Assembly (NCBI RefSeq): GCF_003589595.1
Contig: NW_020656077.1
Span: 166,670-230,669, forward strand
Length of the DNA stretch: 64,000 nucleotides
Direction of reading: 5' to 3'
From: Hyposmocoma kahamanoa
Taxonomy: Eukaryota > Arthropoda > Insecta > Lepidoptera > Cosmopterigidae
Both the position numbers and the translations under genes were made by a program. Positions 36,590 to 47,845 of the stretch are shown here, in pieces (position 1 is the stretch's first letter; each line of letters starts with the position of its first letter). The notes beneath the pieces are model-generated. The model had not been told where the DNA came from and did no database searches. It was given only the letters and a program-made list of their open reading frames with translations.

Positions 36590-37190
36590 GTGTCAAATAC
36601 ACAATATAGTTCGCGCCATGTGCGAGTTACGTCCCTATCTACCGACCCGAGAGATAGGGTTTTCCAGAGAGACTACGGGCTCGACAGCAAGACCAGGGTA
36701 CATCGGGCGTCCGGGTCAAGCCGACACGTGATTTGCCCTTTAAGCTGGAAGCTATGTCCGGACATTGTCGCAGGACACTGCGACTGGCATCTCCGGCACT
36801 AGCCCGGAGAGCTAGTAGAGGATAAGCTAGATATCCTCCGGCCCCTCCAGCCGCTTAGGTTATTGGGAACTGGAGAGTGGTCGTTTTTCGGCGTCGGGAA
36901 GTGAGCGTTTCTTACAGCTCCGCCAATGAGGAGATTTGGTAGTAGACTCAGAACGGGAAGTGAGCGTGGCTGCAGCTCCGGTACCTATCTGGAAAATAGG
37001 GAGGGTACTGTACGTGCAGCCGGGGTGGCTCACCCGAGGTACTAATCTCTCGAAGAACCGGATGAAGTCAAGTTACAGAGGTATGTGACAACCCTGTACA
37101 CTGGCTGATTTGGGGTTAGAACCTGGACTTGTAAGGTTCTAGTGCACGCACAGGTCACAGTGCCCTTCCTGCATAACCAAGAGGTTGATA
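36590..37190. other. GC-rich block of unknown nature
   Basis: About 600 bp of clearly higher GC than its flanks, with sharp edges. It contains a direct repeat: CGGGAAGTGAGCGTTTC (from about 36895) and CGGGAAGTGAGCGTGGC (from about 36954), each followed by CAGCTCC. Also present are ATCCTCCGGCCCCTCCAGCC and GGGGTGGCTCACCCGAGG. The longest frame (36590-36802, +, 70 codons) has no recognisable domain, and all frames contain stops. The 5' region of a retrotransposon is the likeliest explanation, but no family can be named. Confidence 0.5.
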
Positions 37191-38829
37191 AGTAGACTAT
37201 AAACAAAACTTAGGTAGAATGATATGACTGTTCTCAAATATCAAGACCGAAATTTATCTTTAAAAAAATTACAGTTTTTGTGAAGTTTTTAGGAGATTTA
37301 CTTTTAAAATACTTAATGCAATTTTTTCCGATACTAATAAATAATTGTCCAAGATATATTTTCTTTCGCGACATTTCATTACAAATGCTTACATTTCTTA
37401 AGACATTCAATTCATCTCAGTTGGAAAAAAGCTTTACAAAGTAGGATTTACGTGTCAAATAAGTCAACTATTTTCGTGCCTCTTATCAAAGTAAACAGTC
37501 TCGTTAGATGAACCTCTCGATATTATGCAAATCATATTATTATTCATAGGTACTGTTTTTGCAGAGGGCGCGGATCGGAAACGAAGCCCTAATCTTGCTT
37601 TGCCACCATTTACAAATTAATGCATTCATATATAACTACGTCGTTCCAAAGGAGTTTATACTCTAAAATAGTGAAGGTAAAGCTTTCCCTCAGAGTGCAA
37701 GGCGCAAAATTAACGTGGTTTCGAGTAATACGCAGGCTCTCTCATAGATGTCGCTGTAGGCAATGCAAATTTCCGATAATGTAATTTCCCGCGTGATGAA
37801 AAATTGGGGATTTCTATATAAGAAAATCTGATTGGGAAAACATTTGTAAGTTATTCCAAGTTATTATAATGTAATGAGATTAAGGTGTGTTGTCTTTATT
37901 ATTTCTTAACGCTTGTTTGATGTGGGGAGGGCTAAGTTTTTCGCTCACGTCTTATTGGAAAATGGTGCGACGGGATTATAATTTTTTACTTGAACGATTG
38001 TCGTTTTTGTTTATTTTTGATACAATATAGACTTCATATTACATTATCTGATTTGGTTTAAGTAATACTTTAGTAGACAAAGTTGTTATAACGATAGTGG
38101 TCCCGCGCGAGGGTCAGTAGTCGTGACGTCAGGCCGTGGGAAGGAAGTGCACGCAACTTCAAATTCATATTATTATCATATACCGACTGTACCCGACGTT
38201 TGTGAAGCATGACCCAACCATGCACACTTAGGGTTTATTTATATTACATATACCTACAAATATATTTTATAATATCGATAATCGCAAGCTTAAAAAGTTA
38301 TATTTGAGAAAATTACATAAAAATATTCTGACGTAAACACGAAAACATAACAAGAGAAAAATCAATCAGTAGTCGTGAAAAATTTATTGTTCACAAAAAC
38401 ACAATCAGAAAAAACACCATAAAAATACGATGAACAAAATAATTTGAAATTTTTAATTTGGATGTCTTCAAAATCAATCAAAATAAACGTAATAAAGTTG
38501 ATATTAAAGTTGAAAGCGTATATTTTATAACAACTAACATATTGAATATTTGCTTTGAACAAAGCCATTTCGCGAAGGTCGGTTGCCTTGTGGTACAAAA
38601 TAAGAGATGTCATAAGCGCTGTAACCCTAACCGAAACTATATCTAATATCCGTAATTTCAATGAAATTTTATTTGTACCAATAACGTTTTAGGCGGTAAT
38701 AGCTGAATGGAAATAAATATAAATAACAACAGTTACTATAAAATAAAATATATAGTATAATTAAATAAATAAAATATGTAAATATAAAAACATTATTGTC
38801 AAAATTAATTAATATCGTAAGGCCTCGTA
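37191..38829. other. Unassigned DNA
   Basis: No gene recognised. A CRE-type TGACGTCA sits in a small GC-rich patch at 38100-38155. Overlapping + and - frames at 38362-38661 have no motif. Confidence 0.45.
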
Positions 38830-39151
38830 TACATTAAAATGTACGGACAGCAGCACATCAGACTACACATTTTTGTTCGTAAGTCGCCTCCAGTGCAACG
38901 GAACAAGACACGTCAATGTGTAGCTTGATGTGCTGTTGATTGTACCTAATATGTGAAGTAATTCCGACTTAGGCAATGATCATGTAAACACTCAGTGTAC
39001 ATTAAGTATAATGAAAATATCGCTTTGAAATTTAGCGCTGTATATATTCTTTATGAGCATAGGGTATCTAGAAAAATACATATTTCATACAAAATTAAAG
39101 GTATACTCGCTTGCGTCCTAAGCGTGTAAATATACAGTACATTTTAATGTA
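38830..39151. repeat. Nested inverted repeats (possible small MITE)
   Basis: Outer pair: TACATTAAAATGTAC (38830-38844) and its exact reverse complement at 39137-39151. Inner pair: 38841-38871 against 38915-38945, matching at 25 of 31 positions with a 43-nt loop; the shared core is CAGCACATCA. No target duplication is clear and there is no gene inside. Confidence 0.55.
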
Positions 39152-39548
39152 ATTGGACATTTAGCGCTTTTCCCATTGTAGTTTGCTGGGTCTTATTTAT
39201 TATAAAATTATAATATTTCTATGGTAGGAATGCCTATCAAAATCGTAACTATGTGGAATCTTCATCTAATTCTTAGGACGACGTAACAGCTCTGCCGTCC
39301 TTATGGAAAGTGCAGTAACTAGCATTTTTGACGAAATTGGGTTAAATACATAGTCGTTAATACCAAAACAAGGTCTATATTTGGCTCTAACTCGCGTATC
39401 AAAATTCCCATGGGAACCCTGTAATACAGGAAGTGAAACTGCAGTAACTTAGTACAATATATAACATTTGCTAATTTAAAGCGCAGTAAGATTAGTTACT
39501 ATGTAATTTTTGAGTCAAATTTGAGTCAATGGCGATGGAATTCTAGCA

Positions 39549-39695
39549 ATAAACGCAGTATCTAATAGTTGCTGCACATATTTTATTTATGTTTTACAAA
39601 ATCTACCATCTCAGAGCCAATGATAACTGCAATATCTAACAGTTACTGCACTAATTTTATTTATGATTTACAAAATCTACCATCTTTGAGTTAAT
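39549..39695 (+). repeat. Two tandem 74-bp units
   Basis: Each unit contains a TCTAAYAGTTRCTGCAC word, then TTTTATTTATG and TTTACAAAATCTACCATCT. A third start (TATAAATGCAGTATCTATTAG) follows at 39696 but is not completed. Confidence 0.85.
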
Positions 39696-40834
39696 TATAA
39701 ATGCAGTATCTATTAGATAAGAAAAGAAAATAGCTTTTAATAACTATTAAAAATAAATCAATAATATTTTGTAGTTGCAATTCTAATAAAACTGAAATAA
39801 CTCGTACAGATACTGCAGTTACAATTGGTAAGAAAACGTCTCTAAGCTAGTGGCAATCAGTCATCGCACAGAGGTGTATTTCTAAGCAAAAATCGATCAA
39901 AAGTCGATTATTATAAAATTTTGTTAAATTCATCTACAAAACGTGTATCGTTAAAGCTTAATAACCGTTACAGCACTAAACGAGAAAAAAAAGTAATTTC
40001 AGCGGTCCTGTTTAAACGTAATCTTTCAACCCAATTCTGTGTTTATGTGGGGTGAAAGTTTTGGAATACCTATTGATGAATATTGAAGAGGAAGGTACGT
40101 ACTTTAATTTAAAATTATATTTTCCGGATTACACTTGGTAAAGTGATATTTCTTACCGTGCAATCATACAGTACATTCCACAATAAAAAAAAACTTTTTT
40201 ATATTCACTATATTCACACATTGTTATGTATATCAGTTAAGCCTAGTTAACTTATGATTTTGTGTGTAACTTAAAACTTAGTTATTCTTGTTAATGTTTT
40301 TAAATACACAGACTTTTGTTAAATTCTGATCCTTTTTTGAGCAGTACAATGCAAATGCCACAGAAAAGATGGGTCTTATGACGACGAATCCCATTAATAT
40401 TATATTTTCTTGCAATTAATTTTCAATATCACGAAAAATGTGTGTTTTAAATACAATGTAATGACTTTAAACTGCTTTATATTACATGTCAAACCGTAAA
40501 AATCACAAAATCATTTTGAGCAACTTTTGAGGTGAAATACTATACTTTTCGGTGCGTCCGCTTCCTGTAACGCGTAATGCGTAATATTTATAAATACTTG
40601 TGAAAAAATTGTTATTTTTGATATGAAAAATTGATCTCAAGTAAAATAATTAATCAGAGAAGACTGAATGTTATAACAAAGTATGTCTGGGATTTGAACA
40701 AATAAATAATACAGGAATTTTCTTTGTTTTATTTTAATTTTATAAATATACGCATTTAATATATAAAATACTACATATTCTCATTTCTTTATATTCCCAA
40801 TCCAATCGGACAAAGTGTTATGTCCGACTTAGGA

Positions 40835-41070
40835 AATAGAAATAGAAATCATTTATTCCTTGAATAAGCAGTTGTGTATACAATAAACAGTGGGACTCGA
40901 ACTCTTACCGTAGCCTATCATGTACGCCTGTAATACCAGTGGCATTACTGAGTCGTTGCTAACACTACAGAAGAGAAGGATGAGAGAAAAGAGGAAAGAA
41001 AAAAGTGAAGGGAGCGAAATAGGCCACCGATACTCTCAAAAACCTCAAGCAATGCAGCATGCTGCCACTT
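40835..41070 (-). repeat. Possible retroelement 3' end inside the 2.3-kb element
   Basis: The + strand AAATAGAAATAGAAATCATT reads on the - strand as AATGATTTCTATTTCTATTT, after a CAAGGAATAA word. That resembles a LINE or SINE tail with an ATTTCT simple repeat. Upstream on the - strand is GAGTTCGAGTCCCAC, a possible B-box remnant, and a 73-codon frame without a known domain. Identity uncertain. Confidence 0.35.
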
Positions 41071-41581
41071 TACGTCGATGTTTAGTAAGAAAATATTACC
41101 AAATTGTGAGTTTCGACTGTACAAAACATTAGAAAATAGCATCAATATGAAGTGTATTTTTAGCAAAAACTGCAGTAACGTAATAGATACTGCATTTATT
41201 TATTATATATATTATTATTAATTTGTTTTTGATTATGTAGTTTCTATATTAATTAGCAGTACGATATTTATCTAATAATAAGTGCAGTATCTAAGGTACT
41301 TTCAGCCGTTATGGTTAGGAGGATCAGTTGTGTTGCTAGAGCAGTTATTAAACATAAGAATACTTTTGAAATATTATCATACACAACCTTAACATACATA
41401 TACAAATATGTCACCTTACAATTCTTCATTTTTTTACCTTTCTATTGATATATGCCATGTCGCTGTAACTTACGTAGTTTTGAAGCTACAGTAAATTTTA
41501 AATTAATTTCTTTAACCACGTTTTTCTCGAATACAGGTTTGATTTAGTAACTGCACTCTTAGTTAGGAGCGCAGAGCTGTT

Positions 41582-42021
41582 TTCGGAAAAAGTCGCAAAA
41601 AAAGTTTGTTTGTATTGAAACATTTAAAAGTGGTTATAGGAACCTGTTTCCAATAAATTAATCGAAGTGCGAAATACAGGTTATTCGAAAAAAATAATTG
41701 ATGTCCAGATCCGAAATCGCAACCCTAGTATGAATAGTCACGAGGTCAGTGAGTCGCAATATTGTCCAATATAAATCAATGCTTAGTGAACCCTAGTCGG
41801 CTCTGGTTATATGTTGCCATGGTGAATGAATATTGTTTAGTACGGAATTTACTTCATATTTTCATTAGTTCTTATGGCTCTTAATAAGCAAACGTTAATA
41901 TGATAATAGAAAAAATGTGGTATTGTATTATATAAATTCGCTTTCCACTTCTGGGCACAGGCTTCGTTAAAGAGAGGGTGTATAAGAATACACCCAAATA
42001 AATAATTATAATATCTATAAT
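41582..42021. other. Unassigned DNA
   Basis: No gene or repeat recognised. Confidence 0.45.
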
Positions 42022-42085
42022 ATTTAATTATCATTTAGTTTAGCGTTGAATATGAATTCAACGCTAAACTAAATGATAATTAAAT
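42022..42085. repeat. Perfect 30-bp hairpin, 4-nt loop
   Basis: The arm 42022-42051 (starts ATTTAATTATCATTTAG) is the exact reverse complement of 42056-42085, with ATGA as the loop. It ends 6 bp before the MITE at 42092. Confidence 0.95.
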
Positions 42086-42172
42086 GTTCAGAGGGCCTAA
42101 AAAGGCCGCATTGGCAAAATCATAATATGATTAAGTGACAATTCATATTACGAATTTTCAAATAAAACAAAA

Positions 42173-42244
42173 AACGCAATTCATCTATTTGACGGTATTC
42201 TATAGAGACCTCCATAGAACGCTGTCAAATAGATGAATTGCGTT
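42173..42244. repeat. Perfect 21-bp hairpin with inner stem
   Basis: The arm 42173-42193 (starts AACGCAATTCATC) is the exact reverse complement of 42224-42244. The 30-nt loop contains a further inner match TTCTAT/ATAGAA. It lies inside the MITE. Confidence 0.9.
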
Positions 42245-42279
42245 ATATGAGTTGTAAGCAATCCATAATATGAATTAAT

Positions 42280-42496
42280 AACAATAATAAAAATAACGCA
42301 CATACTCAACATAGCCCCGCACTAGGGAAACTCTGAGTCGCGGGTGCCATGGACACAAACATAGGCAAACACAAATTACACCCAAACTCACGAGAGAAAT
42401 AAATGTAGGCCATACAAATATTTCTCCCGGCCGGGGAATCGAACCTGGGACCTCTGCGTGGCAGTTCGGCATAGTAACCGTTCGGCCACAGAGGGA
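42280..42496 (-). mobile_element. SINE-G copy 1
   Basis: On the - strand, an A-box-like CTGTGGCCGAACGGTTAC (about 42475-42492) and B-box GGTTCGATTCCCCGG (about 42432-42446) form a tRNA-like head. The body runs left through TATTTCTCTCGTGAGTTTGG and CCATGGCACCCGCGACTCAG to an A/T-rich ATT-type tail. A second copy is at 50866-51121. Confidence 0.8.
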
Positions 42497-42568
42497 GTTT
42501 TCTATTGTCAAGTGATAAATTGTCAATTAATCATATTATGATTCTGCCAATACAGCCTTTTTAGCCCT

Positions 42569-44409
42569 GCTGTACTGTTGTGTTTTTAGCACAATAGTTC
42601 GTGTGCCTACTCATAGGTAACTTGTAATTAAACTACACTGGGTTGTCACAGTTTTAGTCATTCTTGCATCGCTTTAGAGCAACATATATTCATCAAAAAA
42701 GAGGAAAATGTGATGGTTACTATTCCATCATGAGTCGATTGCCCCGGAGCGCTTCGACAAAATCATCTTCAAGGAATCGCCAATATCGTGCCCATTGTTC
42801 GTCGCTTTGCTATACGAAGACAACTTATTTTCGCTATGAACGATTTATTTTATTATGTTGTTCTTCGACGATATGCAGAGTATATCACGATATAATTCAA
42901 GCGCATGTCGATCGACGATCAAGCACTGTAAGATTTGTATTTTGTATTAAATTTAGCTTATAATATTTGATAACGTCAAAATATATACCTACTAGTGAAT
43001 TTTTTGTGTAAGAAAAACTTATTTTGTACACAAATATAATATTTGGAAACATTTAGATTTGTTTTTCAATTGGTTTGATTAAAATAGAACTCGGCATTAC
43101 CTAAGAGTGCGAGTTCTTCAAACCTGAAATAATTTGATTTATGATAGTTTGTATCTATACATTTTTATATGTCTGTTAAATTCTGATTGTGTCTTTAATA
43201 TAAATTGTTATAACGCAATATTTAGACGGAATCACGTTTTAATATTTTAATAATTTTGACGGCCTCAATTAATAAAGAAACTAAATTAGGATTCAACTGT
43301 GCTACAACTACGAAACCCGAATTGTATAATTGTAAGACGCATAGCGCCATCTCGGGGTATGAGGACAAACTATAACTTGCTCAAAGTGAAAACAGTTCTC
43401 TACTTTGCTCACAGGTGGCACTACTATACACTCTCAAGAATGAGGAATTTTCTAAGCATTCTCTAATTCTAAGCTCTGTGTCTTCTGTGATTATTATACT
43501 AACATTAATAAAAAATAAATTGTTTCAGATACTATGCACAAGAGAACTGGTAATTTTTTACATTTCTTACTTTAAATATATGTATAAATATGTTTTATTT
43601 ATGCCAGTTTTGTTTTCTTTAATTTTCTATTTGCATTATTATAAATGCTAATTTTATAGTTTTGCTGTGCTTTTAATTTTTTTAATACTTACGTAGCTGG
43701 GTAGACAGCCAAGTTTGTAGAGATTTTTGCGTAAGCGTATTACTATTATAATAATAATTATTTTATAAAATTTATTTAGACAAGTACTATTTCGGTACTC
43801 ATGTTTTCAAAAACATAGTAGAAAGCTCTATTCTATTAGGTTTTATAGAAAATACAATTAAAATTTTAACGGAACTGTAGTAGACGTTCCTCCATTATAC
43901 ACGAGTCACTTTTTAGAAGGCTGGGGACCTCAGAATTAACATTATTTTATTTACGTCACTTTTAAGGACGGTGCCTTTCGACTCTTAATTTCTTTAACAG
44001 TCTTAAGACAAAAGAATTTATTTCAGGGCCCGTTAGACACCAACCCTTCCGTTTCTAATGAGATACGCTCTCGACGAATTAAAAGTGCAATTCGTAGTAT
44101 TAGGGGGTTAAACATTTTATGTAACTGCCGGTTATAAATTGACCGTGTAATGTTTTTCATAGACATTGAATTTTGTCAAATAAGAAAGTTGTCTGCTTTT
44201 TATTTTATTTTTGAATTTGTACCAAGTTGTAGCTTTTTTATTTGTTGTGGTTATCGGTGCGTCAGATGTAAGTAATTTATAAACTAAAAGGTGTTATAAT
44301 TATCCTGTTCTGTTGCATAATTTTAAATTATATAATTTTCACAAGTCAAAATTAATAATTACTCTATGTGTGATCTTTTGTGACTGTTAGCAATTTCAGG
44401 AAATCGCAA
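42569..44409. other. Unassigned DNA
   Basis: No gene or repeat recognised. Frames of 99 (42664-42963) and 78 codons (43415-43651) lack motifs. Confidence 0.45.
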
Positions 44410-44413
44410 TAAA

Positions 44414-44663
44414 TGCAGGTGGGTTTGGATAATTTTTAGGTTAGTTTTCTCTATCTAATTTCGGTGGCTATTTCTATAATTTAAATATTGTAAAATATCA
44501 CGATTCGGGTGTAGTATCCTGAAGTACTAAATATAATTATTACACATTATTTTACTCGAACAATTAAATAATAAATTGCCACCGCCTGATTTCGGTGAAC
44601 ATAGAAAACTAACTTGAAAATTATCAATTTACTTTTCTTTTCTGAAAAAAAAAAAAAAAAAAA
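44414..44663. repeat. Inverted repeat pair followed by 19 A residues
   Basis: 44414-44465 (GGATAATTTTTAGGTTAG, TTTCGGTGGC) is matched in reverse complement by 44577-44632 (GAAAACTAACTTGAAAATTA). The same words occur in the tail of the SINE-B-like copy at 28070-28120. A run of 19 A residues lies at 44645-44663. These may be two opposed SINE tails or a foldback element. Confidence 0.6.
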
Positions 44664-45116
44664 GATTTAGGACAGTGCACATTCCTACTATATAAAAACA
44701 GTGTCCTCCTTCTAGGGCAATTGCATCAAAAATACTGTTTATAATGTACAGCAAGTCAAATTACGAGCTTCAGTGTCTATTTGCGGTATATATGTCACGC
44801 GAATTTATTCGATGGCGGCCTAGTCGTCTCTTGCTGGGCGAGCACTGACAGGGTTAATAGGGACTGATAGGCGGACCGATAAATTAGCTGGGGGATGTCT
44901 AGTGCAATAAGTACTCATATTTTATATGCCCGTTTTCCATAAATCGCATCAAAGTTTTAAAGTTTCCGTCTATGATAGCAACTGTAATTATTAGTCATGA
45001 TTTTATTGGAAATTAGTTGTACTCAATATGCCTCGCAATGTCACTGGAAGAAAAATCTGTTTGTCTTAGCTCATCAAAAGATGGCAGCAATGGGATCACT
45101 TCATGTTTTATCACGA
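44664..45116. other. Unassigned DNA
   Basis: No gene or repeat recognised. Confidence 0.45.
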
Positions 45117-45300
45117 CGACGACCTCCATGGTTGAGTGGTTTGCAGACCGGTTCTCTTGATATCGCCATCTTTGAGGTCCCAGGTTCGACCTCGGGTCAA
45201 TGTAGTAAAACTAACATTATATATTGTCTCGAGTCTAGATGTTTGTGGTACTGTCGTTGTTTCCGATTCCCATAAAACAAGTGCTGTATTATTGTATGTC
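45117..45300 (+). mobile_element. SINE-H, tRNA-headed
   Basis: An A-box-like TGGTTGAGTGG (45129-45139) and a B-box-like GGTTCGACCTC (45183-45193) are followed by a body with GTCTCGAGTCTAGATGTTTG and ATTCCCATAAAACAAGTGCT. I recall this tail as common in lepidopteran SINEs. It abuts the C-terminal end of the RTE-type remnant on the other strand, so the shared region may reflect a SINE that borrowed the RTE 3' end. Confidence 0.65.
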
Positions 45301-46740
45301 CCATTAACACCCACTGCTGGGTATAGGCCTCCTATTTTGCACGCAAGCTCAATCGGCTCCATGCGAGTCTGTTCTACAGTCTTCTGGCTACTCCGACGAT
45401 ATCATCCGAGCATACCGACGCCTACGACTTTTGTGTGCTGTCGTAACTCCACATTGGGAATACGGTCGACGAGGAAAATGCCGAGCATGGCCCTCTCCCT
45501 TACCTTTTGAGCTACTCTGGTTTTGTGCATGTATTCTTTTTTGAGTGGCCATATGTCTCAGCGCCGTAAAAGAGATGGGCAAGACGCATTGGTTATAGAC
45601 TTTAGTTTTCAGGTTTTGAGGGATTTTAGTCTTAAAGACGTCCTACAGTTTTCCGAAGGCGTTTTTCCAAACTGTATTCTTCTCGCGATCTCCTTGGTTT
45701 GGGAAGCTCGGAAAAAAGATAAACAGTGTCCAAGATAAACGTACACGTCAACTACATCTAGCTGGGCGTTTCCAATCAAGATGGTGGGTTTTGGTCCCGG
45801 ACCATTGCACATGATCTTGGTTTTGGACATATTCATCTCAAGGCCGATAGTTAGTGAAGCCTCGTGCAGGTCTTGGAGCGTAGTCTGGAGATCGACGGTG
45901 TTCCCAGCCATAAAGATCAGGTCGTACGCAAATGTGACATACGGTGGCCATTGACATTAACACCTCTTTCATCCCAATTGAGTGTTTTCATTATGTCTTC
46001 CAGTATACTTGTGAAGAGTTTGGGAGAGATGGTATCTCATTCTCTCACACAACGTTTGCTCGTGACGGGGTCTGAGAGTTCATGCGCACTATGCAAGTGC
46101 GTCATGTTCCTGCACAGCTCCCGGAGGATATCCACGTAGCACTTGTCAACGCTACAATGATGGAGACAATGAAACACGGCCCAGTGTTCGACTTTGTCGA
46201 AAGTCTTCTCATAATCGACGAAGGCGAAAGACAAAGGCCGGACATATTCGCGGCATCTCTCCATCAGTTGTTTGACTATTTGAATGTGGTCCATGGTTGA
46301 GTAACCACTCTGAAAGCCTGCTTGCTAATGTGGCTGGTTTCATCCAGAGAGAAAGTCTATTGCACAGGACCTAAGCAAACAACGTTTGTGAAAGGAGGCT
46401 TGTGGGGCGATAATTTTAAAGCTTGGTCATATCGCCTTTTTATGCAGTATAGTGACAGAGGCGTTTTTCTACATTTTGGGAGGAGTACTTTCCTGCATAA
46501 CTTCGTTGAAGAGTTTTGTGAGTGGTTTTAGAATCGCTGAATTTTCTGCTAGCAGCATTTCCACGTACAATTCATCATCGCCAGGAGCTTTGCCTCGATT
46601 CATTAGGCTAGGTGCAAAGCCTACTTCGTCTTCAGTTACTTCGGAAAGAAACTCGTCATCGAAGTGTCCTGTTAGTCTTGCTCTTGGGTCTTCTCTCCCT
46701 GGCGATTTCGTCTCACTCACTCATACATATCTTCGTCCGG
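45290..46740 (-). pseudogene. RTE-type LINE reverse transcriptase remnant
   Basis: The pieces read from right to left on the - strand. First is an RT fingers segment, NRGKAPGDDELYVEML (46720-46469). Next is the palm segment RPLSFAFVDYEKTFDKVEHW (46294-46037), keeping the first catalytic Asp (FVDY). The second catalytic box follows at 45932-45921, where FADD has become FAYD. The thumb segment MNMSKTKIMCNGPGPKP comes next (45911-45609). The C-terminal end has a SDDIV word and EAYTQQW near 45310. The pieces lie in different frames with stops, so no function remains. The endonuclease half is missing, consistent with 5' truncation. Assignment to RTE rests on the C-terminal words and RT spacing; other endonuclease-RT clades are possible. 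Confidence 0.75.
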
Positions 46741-47845
46741 ATCGGTTATTATTGTTCCGGTTTTGTTGGTTAATTTATTTATTTCTGATTGGTTGCTAGT
46801 TAACTTTCTTTTGAATACTTTTGGTCCTTGATGTCCTTGGTGTTGTGGGATCTGATATCTGTTTTTAAACTTTCCGGATTAATTAGTTTGACTTTTCTAA
46901 CATTCTCTGGTCTGATTCTGTTCTCATTAGTCTTCTTTGAGCAAATGAAGCATGGGAGCTGGAACTTAGTTTTTTATCGCAACATTACATGAACACGAAC
47001 TAACAAACACAAATGTTTATTCATTATGTTGGCCAATAAGGTCGTGCGGTTTTAAAGTCTAAATGAAAAACATTTAATATCAACTTTTAATCAGTCATGT
47101 CTTGGCCATGTTGATGATGTCAATGTTAAGTATGGATCTTCATTCGTATTATGCGTCTTTTAATTTGGTCGAGCGTTACTTATTTGACAGTAATTGTTTC
47201 AGACGAGAGAGTTGGCTTGCTCAGGGAGAGGCTTTTGTCCAGCAATATAAGCAGATGATTATGATGGCAAAATTTCGTATATATCCGAGTTGTTTCGTAT
47301 TGGCCGTATTATGTTTATGACACTTATGTGATAAAAGCACTTTTGACATATGATCATAGGTATATTGGCTTTATTGTACTAAAGGTACCTACGAGCTTTC
47401 AGTATAAAATTATATGTGACATATGTATAAGTTCATTAGTGAAATGTTATAAGAATGATAAAAAGAACGATAGTAAACAAAGTAGCTCGCCCCAAATCTA
47501 CTGGGCTGTAATCCACGGGATGGATTATCTCAAAGCGGCGGAACTTCAAAGCTCGCGAGGGATGTGACACCGTGAATTTTAACACGTCAAAGTAGTACCG
47601 GCGGCGGTGACTTATTCTATACATTGTATACGTCTATAAACTTAAGAAGAAAGCAGAAAGAATAAGCACCAGTCAAAGCACTTGCAACAGTTGAACCAGT
47701 TCAACCTTTATAGGTGCTATGATTGTTACTGCTCACCATCGCATAGAGTATTTAACTATTTTGTCAGGTAAAGTTTACAGAGACCCACTGCCGTCCTAAT
47801 CATAAGCAACGTAACTGAGTTAAAGAAAGAAGAAGAAAGAAGAAA
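46741..47845. other. Unassigned DNA
   Basis: No gene recognised. A purine-rich AAAGAAAGAAGAAG tract at 47821-47845 may be a retroelement tail. Confidence 0.45.

Larger units (their letters stand above)
39285..41581. mobile_element. Candidate 2.3-kb inverted-repeat element, GCAGTA-rich
   Basis: The left end reads AACAGCTCTGC and then AGTGCAGTAACTA (39308 on). The right end, on the opposite strand, reads AACAGCTCTGC and then AGTGCAGTTACTAA. Together they form an imperfect terminal inverted repeat of about 35-40 bp. The interior repeats GCAGTA/TACTGC words linked to AACT or TCTAAT at least ten times: 39312, 39441, 39484, 39555, 39627, 39642, 39702, 39811, 41172, 41188, 41284, 41551. Two tandem 74-bp units lie at 39549-39695. 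There is no transposase frame. The inference is a non-autonomous DNA transposon; no target duplication is visible. Confidence 0.5.
42092..42568. mobile_element. MITE with 55-bp terminal inverted repeats
   Basis: The left end 42092-42146 (AGGGCCTAAAAAGGCC, then AATCATAATATGATTAA) and the reverse complement of 42515-42568 match at about 49 of 55 positions with one gap. The element carries a hairpin (42173-42244) and a SINE-G copy (42280-42496), which account for over half its length. No transposase. The target duplication is not clear, so the superfamily is not assigned. Confidence 0.7.

Noticed and set aside
45136..45510. 124-codon + strand frame
   Set aside because: It is antisense to the RTE remnant and overlaps a SINE head.
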